Positions 1-10,941 of a DNA stretch of 64,000 bases are shown here, piece by piece; positions within the stretch are counted from its first letter, which is position 1; each line of letters begins with the position of its first letter. The notes under the pieces are model-generated. The model saw nothing but the letters and a program-made list of their open reading frames with translations, did no database searches and was not told where the DNA came from. The stretch comes from Macrosoma leucophasiata (lineage: Eukaryota; Arthropoda; Insecta; Lepidoptera; Hedylidae). The stretch covers positions 23,729,501 through 23,793,500 of the forward strand of contig JAWQUS010000008.1 in assembly GCA_036365455.1 (NCBI GenBank), given 5' to 3'. The position numbers and the translations under genes were made by a program.

Positions 1-64
1 TTAGGGTTTTATTGCGGCACAACGTTTTTCTCTCAATAGCAATAATTGTAATTTTAATTTATTA

Positions 65-597
65 GAATAATGTAATCAAAAAAAAATAGTTAATATTTTC
101 TATGGAGTTGTTCAAAATTTTCGAGTAAAATACATTTGGTCGACTATTACTCGCAAACTTGTAAAGCCAACTTAAGTGTGATAGTTTTCCTTTTAATTTC
201 GTTATATGAAGGTACTATTGCCGTATCGTTTGAATTTCTAACAACAACCTTTTACCCGGTAGAGAGGGGGGGGGGGCACTTGAGTCTAACCAAAATTGGT
301 ACTTTAAAGCATAATAAGTCACGAACAGTTCACTAAATCGAAAAATGATATTAGCATACCCCTAACATTTTTGAAAGACTTATCCAACGATATAGACTAT
401 GTAGAAAACAAAAAAAAAACAAATAAAGTTACATGTAGGGGAGGTACTTAAACTATTTTTTTTTTCATTTTTTATTCTACCACTTTGTCGGCGTGATAAA
501 GGTGTATACTTGTGCCAAATTTCAAGTCTCTAGTACCAATAGTTTTTGCGCTAAACCGAGGAGGGACAGACAGACAGACGGACATGGCAAAAGCATA
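65..597 (+). repeat. GGTTCCGTAG-type interspersed repeat, copy 1 (5' end missing)
   Basis: This is the first of four copies of one repeat family; the others are at 2344-3275, 4264-5068 (minus) and 27970-28615. Shared landmarks in order are 'ggtcgactattactcgcaaa', 'gaatttctaacaacaacc', a G-run, 'aataagtcacgaacagtt', 'tgccaaatttcaagtctcta' and a terminal GACA run. The G-run at 263-275 and an A-run at 412-420 are low complexity. The family is abundant in Lepidoptera as I recall it, but its class is unsettled. No coding capacity is visible. Confidence 0.7.
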
Positions 598-685
598 ACA
601 AATATATTTCTGTTTTCAAAAAAATAACTAATAACTAATCAACTCAAAAATGGAAAATCGATAGTAATTAATTACATTCTCTTTC

Positions 686-737
686 GTGCAGTAGATCTTT
701 TAAGAAGAATTCTCTTCCGCTAGAAGATCTACTGCAC
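686..737. repeat. Hairpin: CTAGTGG-family terminus
   Basis: Perfect 14-bp inverted arms GTGCAGTAGATCTT (686-699) and AAGATCTACTGCAC (724-737) enclose an AAGAA/TTCTT-rich loop. The layout matches the 'cactagtggaagaa...ttcttccactagtg' core seen at 10485-10550, 26685-26745, 60030-60075 and 61855-61905, so this is probably a diverged copy. The stretch 760-830 next to it ('ggcatgcggattggcgatt') belongs to the same family. Confidence 0.5.
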
Positions 738-867
738 CAAAGCCTCCATATCCATAAAGAATGAGCCACCAATGGCATGCGGATTGGCGATTACTCTGGC
801 TAGTTATCGCAAGACGCTGTTGCACATACCGAGTTATTGTTTTTTTTAGCGCATTATTCGCCATTAT

Positions 868-990
868 TAATTTTAAGCAACCCTCAAATGTGCGCTATCT
901 CGATCGTTTGAACGTGTTTAAAAAAGACGTAAGACTTTTAAGTCCCACTTAGGTTTGAGTGACGTATGAGTTTTTGGCCGTATGGCACGC
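868..990 (+). repeat. GGCCGTA MITE, left end lost
   Basis: This segment matches the complete palindromic MITE at 25169-25302 over its centre ('caaatgtgcgctatctcgat', 'agacttttaagtcccactta') and right terminus ('gagtgacgtatgag...ggccgt'). The left inverted terminus is replaced by unrelated sequence. Confidence 0.65.
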
Positions 991-1326
991 GCTATCGGAA
1001 TGTCTTGTCTTAAAGTACAAAATATTTTCATCTTGAAATTCCCTATATTTTGGGAATTTCCGACTATCTGGCAACCTTAGTGATTAGTCGTTATAGAACT
1101 GTCGTTTCGAAATTACAGTCACTAATACTCACATTATAATGAAGCGAATAAGGAAAATAACTAGTCAAATCGTTTCTATTGAATTTATAACAGATAGACT
1201 GCCAGTCAAGTAACTAGCTACGTTCTGTGTAATGTGTCTGTATAATGATCAATAATACCTTATGTCGACTTTAAACAATACTTAGGTACTGTTAATTTCG
1301 ATTGTCCTATACTTACTATTTTTTTA

Positions 1327-1632
1327 ACTGCCTCGGTAGCCTAGTGGTAGGCCACTACTACTACGCTGAGGTCCTGGGTTCGATTCCCGGGTAGGGGGTT
1401 ATCAGAGATAATGGTGAAAAAGCCTTTGTCTCTGGTTCTATTGGGATTTTTCCATTTTCTGGAAATTTCCCAGTACCTCAAAGTTTGGTAATGTGCCCGG
1501 AGATATCAACAGGCTCGCCACCTGTTACATGGGCCAAAACGTAACCGGCGAATCGTGGGTGTTTGCATGTATGCTTGAATGCATGCATTTACCTCTGCCT
1601 ACCCCTTCGGGGATTACAGGCGTGAAGTTACG
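1327..1632 (+). mobile_element. tRNA-derived SINE (type 1) with 13-bp TSD
   Basis: The 5' head has a pol III A box (TAGCCTAGTGGTAG, from 1338) and a B box (GGTTCGATTCCCGG, from 1377) with tRNA spacing. A conserved body follows: 'tctggaaatttcccagtacc', 'cacctgttacatgggcc' and 'ccttcggggattacaggcgt'. The element is bounded by identical 13-bp direct repeats TACTATTTTTTTA at 1314-1326 and 1633-1645, the expected target duplication of LINE-mobilised SINEs. It is apparently full length at 306 bp. Related copies lie at 10625-10941, 15504-15817 and, on the minus strand, 60707-61030. Confidence 0.9.
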
Positions 1633-2343
1633 TACTATTTTTTTATGGTCTATAATTTTTAGGGGCTTTTTGTCTTGCCTATGCTTTCTTGCTTCTGAGG
1701 GCTCGGAAAGGAATATTTTAACTATATATTCACTTTAAAAATAATAATTATATTGTTAATAATCATTATAATAATCTTTGATGAGAGGGGGGGGGGCTTC
1801 CATACTACAAACGAGCGCGAGGACGCCTAGCAAATAGCCGGTTTTTAAATTAAATAAATAAGTCAAATATTAGATGAAATTTGATGATTTTCTAATACCT
1901 AACATTTTTCATTTACTTATATTTTTTTAATTGCTGTTATTTATAGTGTTACTGGTTATTGACTATAAGATTTTTTTGTAAATTGACGTTGCAAATGTAG
2001 TCCTCAGGACCTCAGTTGTACGAAATATTATAATATATAAAAACTGAATAAAACATTTTATTGTCGCTCTGGTTCGCCCCATAGCTAGTCTTAAGGGAAT
2101 ACCTACATTTTATTGGATTTTCCAATTGGCAGGTCTTTTGGCACCGTCGCAGTTTGAAAATTTACCCTGAATGTCAATGGACCTACTTCTGTATCTGTAT
2201 GTATTACAATACACGAAATATAAGGAAGGTATTCATACATTATAATAATATCCTTTCAGGTATTTCCCCAAATGTGTAGATACGTGTATAAATTTATAAG
2301 CAGGTATAAAAAATTATAACTTACCTATTTCAACAGGTATTTT
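1633..2343. other. No gene recognised
   Basis: AT-rich sequence with a poly-G run near 1787-1797. I see no coding or RNA feature. Confidence 0.6.
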
Positions 2344-3275
2344 AGTGTAAAAAAACCGGTCAAGTGCGTGTCGGGCCACGCGCAGTGTTGGGTTCCGTAG
2401 TTTTTAGGTTTTATGAATGCAATGAAACAAATAAAAAGGTACCTCAATATTTTCTACGAAGTCGTTTAAAATTTCGAGTATTACATTTGGTCGGTGATGA
2501 CCTACGGTGCCGAGACGTGGTCTCTCACTATGGGTCTCGTACGAAAGCTCCAAGTCACTCAGCGGTCAATGGAAAGGGCTATGCTCGGCGTTTCCCTACT
2601 GGATCGAATCAGAAATGAGGAGATCCGTAGGCGAACGAAAGTCGCTGACATAGCCAAGCAGATTTCCAAGCTGAAGTGGCAATGGGCAGGGCACATAGCT
2701 CGGAGAACCGATAGCCGCTGGGGCAGAAAGGTTCTCGAGTGGAGACCACGTATCGGCAAACGCAGCGTAGGACGTCCACCTGCAAGATGGACCGACGACC
2801 TGATCAAGGCTGCAGGTACCCGCTGGATGCACGTCGCTTCCGATCGGTCGGCATGGAGGTCCTTGGGGAGTCCTATGTTCAGCAGTGGACGTCTAATGGC
2901 TGATATGATGATGATAATGACATTTGGTCGACTATTACTCACAAACTAGTAAAACCAACTTAGGTGTGATAGTTTTCCTTTTAATTTCGTTATATGTAGC
3001 TACTATTGGCGTAACGTTTGAATTTCTAACAACAACCGTTTAGTTGGTAGAGGTGGGAGGACACTTGACTCTAACGAAAATGTTCTCTCTTTTATTAATT
3101 TTGTCTTAATAGCGGTATCAGAAATACTTAATTTGTGAAAATGTTAGCTTTCTAGCCATCACAATTTATGAGATACAGGCTGGTGACAGACAGACGGACG
3201 GACGGTCAGACAGACAGACAGACAGCGGAGGATTAGTAATCCGTGGGGTCCGTTTTTACCTTTTAGGTACTAAAC
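2344..3275 (+). repeat. GGTTCCGTAG-type repeat, copy 2, split by an RTE LINE
   Basis: The 5' terminus is present ('ccggtcaagtgcgtgtcggg', then 'gggttccgtagtttttagg') and the 3' end carries GACA/GGAC runs followed by 'ggggtccgtttttacctttt'. The body is interrupted at 2494-2919 by a 5'-truncated RTE LINE. Removing that insert and one copy of its TSD restores continuity with copies 1 and 4. Confidence 0.75.
2494..2919 (+). mobile_element. RTE-clade LINE, 3' end only, with 11-bp TSD
   Basis: An open frame from 2494 encodes the C-terminal tail of an RTE-type reverse transcriptase: a start near MTYGAETWSLT, then LKWQWAGHIARRTD and KRSVGRPPARWTDDL, the characteristic 'GHIARR...GRPPxRWxDD' signature. 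It ends with 'cagcagtggacgtct' and a TGATGATG run, the usual RTE 3' end. Flanking direct repeats ACATTTGGTCG at 2483-2493 and 2920-2930 are the target-site duplication. The copy is severely 5'-truncated and cannot move by itself. A second RTE end lies at 63523-63882. Confidence 0.92.
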
Positions 3276-3299
3276 CCTCTAAAAGATAGAGCTAAGATT

Positions 3300-3740
3300 C
3301 AGAATAGCTTAAAAATATTCGATATGATTCTTTAAATTGATATAACTTTTTTACTTCTGAACCGATGCACATGAAACAAACACTAAATGTTAAGTGAAAC
3401 TTACCACAATATATTAGTGAAAACCGCAAAACGAATAAGCCGTTTCTGATATAAGCGTGCACAAACACACAGACAAACAGACACTTTGCCGAGATAAAAA
3501 GTACCCAGTGTTGTGCGTCAAAGGTTAAAATATAATCATACCAAGTTTCATTGTCATTGGACCGGTAGTTTTTCTGTGATTCTTGAACAAACAGACAGAC
3601 AGACAGACAGACAGATAGACAAATTTTTTTCTAATCACATATTTGGGTTCGGTATCGATCTAGCAACATCCCCTGGTATTTATTTTTTCAATAATTTTAA
3701 TGTACTGAATTTACACTTCTACAGTTTTATTATAAGTATA
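3300..3740 (+). repeat. GACA-tailed repeat fragments
   Basis: Two GACA/CAGA runs (3472-3484 and 3590-3618) and the 3' segment 'ttattataagtatagat' are shared with 16980-17102, which also has 'cggtatcgatcta' and 'catcccctggtatttatttt'. This is a lepidopteran-style degenerate repeat with no coding content. Confidence 0.55.
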
Positions 3741-4263
3741 GATTAAATCTAAGGCTTTGACAAAAGAACAAAACGCTGAGTGTGTTCGGAAGCGGAATTC
3801 TTCTCAGGAGTGCCTGCACTTGGAACTCTGCTAAGTGAATGACTATGATTAGGTAATTAGGTACCTACTTTTCCATGATTCTACGTATTTTTCTCTATCG
3901 TTTGATATAGTGTACCTTGTCCTTTGTGAAATTTAACTGCCAGCTTTAGTCCGGTTCTACCCGAAACACGACAGATAATTTGAATATACCTAACTCTGCG
4001 TAGATAGATGACAAAGCCAGACTTGAATGCCAGTCTGCATTGACGATCGACACTGGCCGGAGTAATTCGATTACATGTATCTGTAGTAGGTATCACGTAG
4101 AACTTACGTCAAGGATCGCCTTTGTAGTTCTGAACATAAACGTCGATATGTACCTATAGGTAATGCTTTAAACACGCTTAGTAGGTATATCAATTTCTAG
4201 TTATTCTAAGATGTTTGAAAGAAACTCAAACGAAGGAGGTCGAATGCATCTGCATGCATCGGG
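3741..4263. other. No gene recognised; one short LINE-tail-like fragment
   Basis: The only relation seen is at 3809-3846 ('cttggaactctgctaagtga'), whose reverse complement recurs at about 42222-42262. Nothing else is supported. Confidence 0.45.
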
Positions 4264-5068
4264 TCTGTCTGTCTGTCCGTCCGTCCGTCCGCGGTTTAAC
4301 GCAAAAACTATTGGTACTAGAAACTTGAAATTTGGCACAAGTAGGCTTAATTACGCCGACAAAGTGGTCAAACCATGAAAAATAAAATTATTTAGATTTC
4401 CTCCCCTACATGTAACGAACGGGTTTTTTTTTAATTTTCGTTTTTTATATTGTGTGGGATATCGTTGGATAGGTCTTTAAAAAATGTTAGGGGTGTGCTA
4501 AAATAATTTTTCGATTTAGTTAACTGTTCGTGACTTATTAAGCTTTAAAGTGCCAATTTTCGTTAGAGTCAAGTGTCCCACCCCCTCTACCAACTAAACG
4601 ATTTTTGTTAGAAATTCAAACGTTACGACAATAATAGCTACATATAACGAAATTAAAAGGAAAACTACTTCACGAGTTTGCGAGTAATAGTCGACCGACT
4701 GTAACACTCGAGATTTTTAAACAACTCCAAAGAAAATATTTATTTATATTTTTCATTGCATTAATCCATAGAGCAACACCAGGGTGAGTAACTCTAACCA
4801 AATGGGCCTGCCGCCTAGATGTTTAAATGTGTGCGTGAAATTGTTTCTGTATTTTGTTAAAGTCAAGATGTGAGTCTCGTAGTAATAGACGATTTTTGTA
4901 GTGTTGTGTCGCACGCATTTCCCCCCGCAAAAAATTACAGACTGTTTTGCATCGGTTAAACGCTATGGCTTCTCCAGTCCGCCGCGGCGGAAGGCCCGTG
5001 TTGCTCTAAAAACTACGGAACCCTACATTGCGCGTGGCTCGACAAGCACTTGACTAGTATTTTTTTTA
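4264..5068 (-). repeat. GGTTCCGTAG-type repeat, copy 3, split by a GAGCAAC MITE
   Basis: The same landmarks as copies 1, 2 and 4 occur in reverse: a TCTG/TCCG run at 4264-4292, 'tagaaacttgaaatttggca', 'taactgttcgtgacttatta', and at the right 'aaactacggaaccctacatt' and 'aagcacttgacta'. The copy is interrupted at 4767-5008. Confidence 0.72.
4767..5008. mobile_element. GAGCAAC MITE (hAT-like), short copy
   Basis: It starts 'catagagcaacacc' and ends 'cccgtgttgctcta', an inverted terminus shared with 20262-20539, 22481-22741 and the 2.3-kb element 48784-51125. Internal landmarks such as 'gtaatagacgatttttgtag', 'ccgcaaaaaattacagact' and 'cagtccgccgcggcgg' are common to all. The last bases of the right end have decayed and I see no clean TSD. 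It sits inside GGTTCCGTAG-type copy 3. Confidence 0.7.
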
Positions 5069-6471
5069 AGTCGATCGGTAATTATAGACACTTCGTAAAT
5101 GGTAAAATGAGAGCCTCATCCAACTTTTGAAATAAAAAAGTGAAATATGTAAAAAAATATATATGCTGCATTTCGTACAGAAAACATTCAATGAAATTCA
5201 ATTAAAACGAGATATTCTTAAAGATTTTTTAAGAAATTATGTATTTTCAAGAACTGCAAATAAATCTCGATAAACACCTATAACTTTCTACTACGAAACC
5301 CTTCATGGACGAGTCCGACACACACTCGGTCTCTTTTTTGTACCCTTTATTAATTATAGAGTCGGAGGTGTTCTCTAGACACCACCATTCATTTTTTTTT
5401 TGAAACTGGTGTCATAATAGTCTGCAACTAACGTTAGCAACTCTTGACCTCTATCAATCAGGTCTACTTTTCTGTCTATTACGTAAAATAACATATTTGG
5501 TAAGTGACCTGACCAGATTGGGTACTGACTTTGACGTGGTACCTACCAACTAGCCACTCTTATAAACGCCTAGATTTCGAGCCACGACACGAGTGACAAA
5601 CATCGCGGCAAGCGAGTCTAGAGCTGGCAAATAATATCGATACTTGAAATCATCGGCATATGAACCAACACAGATTGAGACATGATTATTATTATGACAT
5701 CGAACATGTCAAACACAATACATGATTGTCAATAAAATATCCTTGAATACAATTTGTACCTATGTTTAAATATTGCATTGTCTACCGCGCACGTCTGCAG
5801 AGTCATGTACATGTAAAAAAAACCTGCTTTCTAATCAGATTGTTTTTTTTATTGAACCATAATGGTTACATTAAAAATAAAAACTATTGCAGTTACCCAG
5901 TAGCAGGACTTCTAGCGTATCTATTTTATCATATAATTTTCCGTAAATTAATTGTTTGTTTTAAAACCATTATTAGCTTTTAAAACGGTTTCAATTTTTT
6001 AAAGAATGTTAAAGAATAACAGGAAAAGTTGCAGTGAAAATAATTTCTGAGGTATTATTTAACTCTTCATTTAGATTAGATTTAGAAACTTTTATGAAAT
6101 CCTTGTCACCAAATAGCTGCCAGTTTTAAATCTATGTCAGGTTCGACCCCTGACACTACAATGAACTGAGTGTTAACGTAGAAAGAACTTTTGGTAAGTT
6201 ATTTAATTTTTTTGTGTATACATATGTGTTTTTTTTTCACATCTCACCTATGTTACAATAATTTTTACTATTCTGTACATTTTCATCTTTTTTTTTGTAT
6301 TCTATGTACATTTGCTGTTTTGAGACTGTGTCAATAAAAGTGTTTTCAATTTCAATTTCAACTTCAAAGTAACGGATAATGATACATATTATTTAAACTA
6401 ATTACAGACTTATTTACTATCATACGTATAATAAACTTTTTAGTATACGTAAGTATTTAATTTTATTAAAT
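5069..6471. other. No gene recognised
   Basis: AT-rich DNA without a supported gene. At 6330-6365 'aataaaagtg' is followed by a short tandem of CAATTT units, which resembles the polyadenylation signal and tail of a LINE, but no coding part is attached. Confidence 0.5.
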
Positions 6472-6645
6472 GTGACTGCAGCCGATGCGTTGCTACCTCT
6501 GAGACTTTACTTATTATGTCTCTGTGATAGTTATTACGGGTCCATACATTACCATCTAACCAGACCACGATAGTGTTGACACTACAATTTAGAGACAGAT
6601 AGATTACGTAATCCGTAGCTCTTACACTGGAACTCTACCACCAGT
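6472..6645 (-). repeat. GTGGTAG repeat, subfamily B, partial
   Basis: This is the 5' two thirds of the family in reverse, from 'gactgcagccgatgcgtt' to 'ctacaccagt'-like 'actctaccaccag'. The subfamily B marker 'ctctgtgatagttattacgg' is present. It is old and diverged. Confidence 0.65.
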
Positions 6646-7806
6646 TTATAAAGAAATATAAACTCGGAAGTAAAATATAATAAATCTTATCGACATTAAA
6701 AACGATTACAAAAGCGGCAATCACTACGCGTGACGTTGCTTGCGCCGAAATTCGGTGTCATCGCACTTGTGGCCTAGATACAGCGATATTTCGGTAGAAA
6801 TGGCCGAGCCACCGCTTCGCTCGCAATCCAACCATTTCGTTTTATTCTAGTCAGATATGCGACGTTTTTTGTTGGCGTCCATTTTTTAATTAAGATAAAG
6901 TGAGGTGCCGAGTAAGTATTTCAGAGTTCATTGTAAGTATAATAATTTGCTGCAGGTAGAAAAAGAGGCGGGTAATTTTGTGCCTGCAAAATCATTACTG
7001 GTTAACCCATTACACAGTATATTTTGTAATATATTAACAACTAGCAATCTAACCCAACTTTTCCTTGATCATATATCTACTTCAATTACTGGCAATTCAA
7101 AAAAGGCTTGAATTTCAAATTATTTGATTTATAGTCCTTTGAAAATGACACCTAATTTGTACAGTGTTAAAACCTGGACCAAGAAATGTATGGTACAGTA
7201 TCATTCTTCTTTGTAAATTGTTACGAAATGGAAGGTTAATAAAATTTAGACAGTGGGTAATAAATACCACAGACAAAACTACTTGGGCCTCAGAGGTGGC
7301 ACTGCATCTTATTTATTTTTTCGATTTGTTGAAGTTGCTTTGTGAGTTTTGGTACTTATAAGTTTAACAAAATGTAGAATAGAATATTTAAAATCAACTT
7401 AACTCTCATGGGTGACATCTGTATTTTATCACTCATCTGAATCTCGAACTCCGGGTTTTTATTTAGATGTCTATAGATATAGGCTGCAGTATTTATTTAC
7501 AGTCTGTCCGCTGACATATCCAGTGAACAAAAGCCTCCAAATAAATTTAGATTAAAAAATAAAAAAAAACCATTAATGAGAATTGCGTGCTTGTTTGCCA
7601 GCATCACTAAAGTTACAACGCGGGACGCTGCTGCCCATCCTGCGTAATTGTATCACCACTGCCATAATGCAATGATTTGATTCGATGATCTCCATTGTTC
7701 GGTTGATTGTACAGCAGCATGCGCCTACAAAAACACATTGTAATTGTACGATAAAACAAGATAGAGCTAACTATGTGGTCATACACACAATGACATTTAT
7801 ATACCT
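6646..7806. other. No gene recognised
   Basis: No supported coding sequence. About 7465-7600 holds faint GTGGTAG-like words ('ggctgcagtatttatt', 'gcgtgcttgtttgcc'), and 7618-7710 resembles part of the CTAGTGG family ('gacgctgctgcccatcctgc', 'ccattgttcggttga'). Confidence 0.45.
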
Positions 7807-8072
7807 ACTAGCTGACCCGGCAAAGTTCGTATTGCCTCACAATGAAATAATGTGTCAAAGGGTTGATACATACGGACTATTTTTATGGAAAAATAAAATA
7901 GTGATTTTTACTATTTCCCGTCAATTTCTTCATATTTTCTTACCTTTTAAACCTTCCCTGGGCTTCCAGACATAATTCATAACTAAAGTTAACCAAATTG
8001 GTAAAGCCGTTCTCGAGTTTTAGCGATACTAACGAACAGCAATTGATTTTTATTTTCAAGCATATATAGATT
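7807..8072 (+). repeat. GACCCGGCAAAG repeat (CTAG-ended, Helitron-like?)
   Basis: It begins 'actagctgacccggcaaagt' and runs to 'catatataga'. A diverged copy in the other orientation lies at 46818-47069, ending 'tttgccgggtcagctagta'. The CTAG/AT-flanked end is compatible with Helitron-type termini, but no helicase or replication-initiator coding sequence is present, so the class is left open. Confidence 0.55.
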
Positions 8073-8154
8073 TTCAATATTCCGATGGTTTATTGTGTAC
8101 AATATCCAGAATAATAAAAGCAAGAGATAATAAAAATATTCGGTGCCTAACTGT

Positions 8155-8222
8155 ATGTATTTTCATGCCAAGTCCCTCACAGGGTAGGCAGAGAGTGTGG
8201 AACGCCAGATACTCCGGTTCAG
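8155..8222 (+). repeat. SINE core fragment
   Basis: The segment 'agggtaggcagagagtgtgg...cgccagatactccggt' is paralogous to 56060-56125 and shares the 'ggggtaggcagag' core with the 3' half of the type-1 tRNA-SINEs (minus orientation, e.g. 60735-60755). No head or tail can be delimited. Confidence 0.45.
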
Positions 8223-8517
8223 GCATACCTACTATAATTTTGACTAACGTTATAAAGCGTGCAGTTGGCGTGGATGGTAAGGGAAGGCTGAATAACAAAC
8301 ATCTACACAAAGACCATATTCCATAACTCAATTGATATCATTGTTTTATATTATTTCGCATTAACACATGCTTGTGAAATATATTTTATTTTTAAGTAAA
8401 ACGGAAAGAAAAACCTAACCCAACCTTGCCTAACTAGCATACTTGGCAATAGATGGCGCTGCTGCTACCATAAAGCAATGCAACAAATGTGAAGGAAAGA
8501 TTTGACAAATCGGGCAG

Positions 8518-8593
8518 GACTTCAGTAGCTCAATTGGAAGAGCGGCTGGACCAGATTCCCAGTAGGCCGCGAGTTCGAGTCTCGCCTGAAGTC
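8518..8593 (+). mobile_element. tRNA-like SINE head (not a functional tRNA)
   Basis: A 76-nt segment folds as a tRNA cloverleaf. The 7-bp acceptor is ACTTCAG (8519-8525) with CTGAAGT (8586-8592), extended by a G:C pair at the outer end. The D arm is GCTC/GAGC and the T arm is GCGAG-TTCGAGT-CTCGC. A box TAGCTCAATTGG and B box GTTCGAGTC are intact. The anticodon stem GCTGG/CCAGT closes a 9-nt loop instead of 7, so a normal anticodon cannot be read. I infer a tRNA-derived SINE promoter head or a tRNA pseudogene. The downstream sequence 'gatatcaatttgatcggc' would be the SINE body. Confidence 0.6.
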
Positions 8594-9249
8594 AAATCCA
8601 TTGATATCAATTTGATCGGCATTGACAATGATATCAAATGAGACAAAGTGGCAATGTATTGCTTTGTAATCAATGTCATTTATTTCAGGTAAACCTGGTA
8701 AAGTTTGCGGGCTTTCGCTGAACGCCCCAGGACCGTTCGTTGTGGCAATCTTAAGTAGTTTTGTAGAAAATCGTGACCTTATCCACTCTTAAAATCCCTC
8801 CTCTCCCTTTCCCGACCTTGGGTCGCTTGTAATTTATTTTTCTTTTAATTTTATTATATTTTCTACTAAACCAATGGGTTTCATCCTGCTCGTTGTTTTT
8901 TTCTCAAATATTATCGGCCTTAGAATTTTTATTTTCTATGGATTTCAAAGCACGAGTTATTTCATCTCACCATCAGTACATTATTTTCATATAACTTATC
9001 AAAACTCGTTATGCAACACACGCTCGTCAAACGACGTGTCATCGTGATTTTCATAAGTCCAAACTTTTATCATGAATCATGCCATCCATTTGTGAAACCG
9101 TATGAAAATCCAGTCGGAAATTTCTAAGTTCGCGTTCATAAAAAAATTTTGAATGACGAATTGCAACCGTTTACGATTACTAGTGAAACTTATTTTGTGT
9201 ACAAATGCAGTTTTAGAGACATATTGAAGGCTATACCAAATTGGCATCC
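8594..9249. other. No gene recognised
   Basis: It may contain the body of the preceding SINE up to about 8700. The remainder shows no coding or repeat feature I can support. Confidence 0.45.
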
Positions 9250-9815
9250 AGGCAGCTCGGGGTGTAAAAAGCGAGGTAGTCTTTCACATCGGGGCAACTT
9301 CTAGAGCTCTATAAAGCTCAAGTAAGGCTCCATTTGGAATACTGCTCTCATCATTAGGCTGGAAACCCCTTATTCCCTTGGCTTGGTCCCATTGACTTCA
9401 TACAAAAATATGCCATTCGTTCGAATAGTCAAGGACCTGACAATCACAGATCGACTCAAAAATCTAAGTCTGCACAGAGACATCGGATAAATTCGTCTGT
9501 GCATTTCTACCGCCTCTACAATGGTGAGTGCTCTGATGAACTGTTCGATCCGGTGCAATCGTTTCCATTCGCCGAAGAGAGAAGTTCAACCCGCACAGAT
9601 TGGATACTTGGATGTGTTCAACAGTCCAATGTACGCGTTCATTCTTGCCCAGAATTTCCCTCAAACTGGGTTTTATAAAACTGGCGTCAAAAGAGTCCTT
9701 CAGGGCTGGCAGCGCGTTGGCAACTCCCCTAGTGTTGCAAAAGTTCATACTCGTCGGTAATCACTTTCCATTAAGTAGCCCGTCTGTTTGTCTGTCAATC
9801 ATCTGACAGAAAAAA
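9250..9815 (+). mobile_element. CR1/Zenon-type LINE, 3' end, frameshifted
   Basis: Pieces of the C-terminal reverse-transcriptase tail can be read across frames: LDFIQKYAIRSNSQG-like text near 9385, 'dRLKNLSLHRDIG' near 9450, 'FYRLYNGECSDELF' (with a frame change near 9510) and 'FYKTGVKRVLQGWQRVGNSP' near 9670-9730. The 3' part reads 'ttccattaagtagcccgtct' and then an A-rich end at 9809-9816. The paralogue at 24061-24538 is cleaner. It is dead, with at least two frameshifts and a 5' truncation. Confidence 0.82.
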
Positions 9816-10399
9816 ATTAAAACAAACAGCCTTCACAAAACCGGACACCATTTCGATAATATTCGGTTGTGTGGCGTAAGTACCTACCTATATATTTTTT
9901 TATTACCAGCAGCATATCACGGTTTCGTTGTGCCAGTGTGAAGAAAATAGTCTATTAATCCTCACAAAACCAAGATATACATAGGATTTTCAATGATGTT
10001 ATATGTTACTCATTGAGGATTTTAGTTACATTAATGTTTTAATATAACGGAAAAATCCTATACGTCTCCATTATCTGTGAATAAGGCCAGGGGTTGGATG
10101 GATGTCACCTGTCTACATTTCATAGCCTCGACATATTGTGAGGAAAATGATAAAATATTTTTAGTGATGCGCCGGTATGTTGTAAAGGAAAGTAAGACTT
10201 CGTTAGGCAGCTTAATAAAAATATGCTTACACTTACAATTTCTTTTCTGATCCTCAACTCTTTGTTATCAGTTTGTAAAAGAGGCAATGAGACATTGCCC
10301 TGATATACATAAGTGTATGTATTATATGTATTTATAATCAGTGACATTCTTGATTATCAATTTTTACAGATTGTATCTATACTAAAATAGACAGATATT
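9816..10399. other. No gene recognised
   Basis: AT-rich DNA. I see no supported feature. Confidence 0.5.
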
Positions 10400-10570
10400 T
10401 GTACGGCAGTTTGTCACAGGTCACTGATGCCCATCTTACTACCGTCCCATAGGAATGGTTAGACTACTTTTGTTCGGTTGACTGTCTGCACTAGTGGAAA
10501 AAATCTCTTCCAGTAGAAGAAATTTCTTCCGCTAGTGGACAGTGGGTCGTCACGTCCCGGCACTAGCTCA
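10400..10570 (-). repeat. CTAGTGG-family repeat
   Basis: Landmarks are 'tgttcggttgactgtctgca', 'ctagtggaaaaaatctcttc' and 'ttcttccgctagtgg', then 'gggtcgtcacgtcccg'. The same order is found at 61818-61930 and, in reverse, at 26640-26905. Confidence 0.6.
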
Positions 10571-10624
10571 TCCCGACACTAGCATTATCGTAGTTATCTA
10601 TAGACATTATATAAAAAAGATGGT

Positions 10625-10941
10625 AACTGCCTCTGTAGCCTAGTGGCTAAAACGTAACCGGCGAGTCGTGGGTGTTTGCATGTATGATTGAATGCATGCA
10701 TTTACCTCCCTATCCTTTCGGGGATTACAGGCGTGAAGTTACGTAGCCTAGTGGTAGTTCCATTGGGTATTTTCCATTTTCTGGAAATTTCCCAGTACCG
10801 CGAATTTCGGTAATGTGCCCGGAGATGTCAACAGGCTCGCCACCTGTTACATGGGCCAAAACGTAACCGGGCGAATCGTGGGTGTTTGAATGCATGCATT
10901 TACCTCTACCGACCCCTTCGGGGATAACAGACGTGAAACGT
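10625..10941 (+). mobile_element. Rearranged (dimer-like) type-1 tRNA-SINE
   Basis: After the A box region ('cctctgtagcctagtgg', 10631) the sequence jumps straight to the distal SINE body ('aacgtaaccggcgagtcgtg' to 'gcgtgaagttacgtag'). It then re-enters a second head fragment ('gtagcctagtggtagttcca', 10743) and a second full body ending 'gataacagacgtgaaacg'. The B box is missing from both units. The arrangement indicates unequal recombination or template switching between two SINEs. Confidence 0.75.

Noticed and set aside
1..10. Telomeric repeat (TTAGG) at the window start
   Set aside because: A single TTAGGG occurrence, no tandem array.
7807..8072. Autonomous Helitron
   Set aside because: Only CTAG/AT-type ends are seen; no Rep/helicase coding sequence and the 5' TC end is not clear.
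8518..8593. Functional tRNA gene
   Set aside because: The anticodon loop is 9 nt and no anticodon can be assigned; SINE head preferred.
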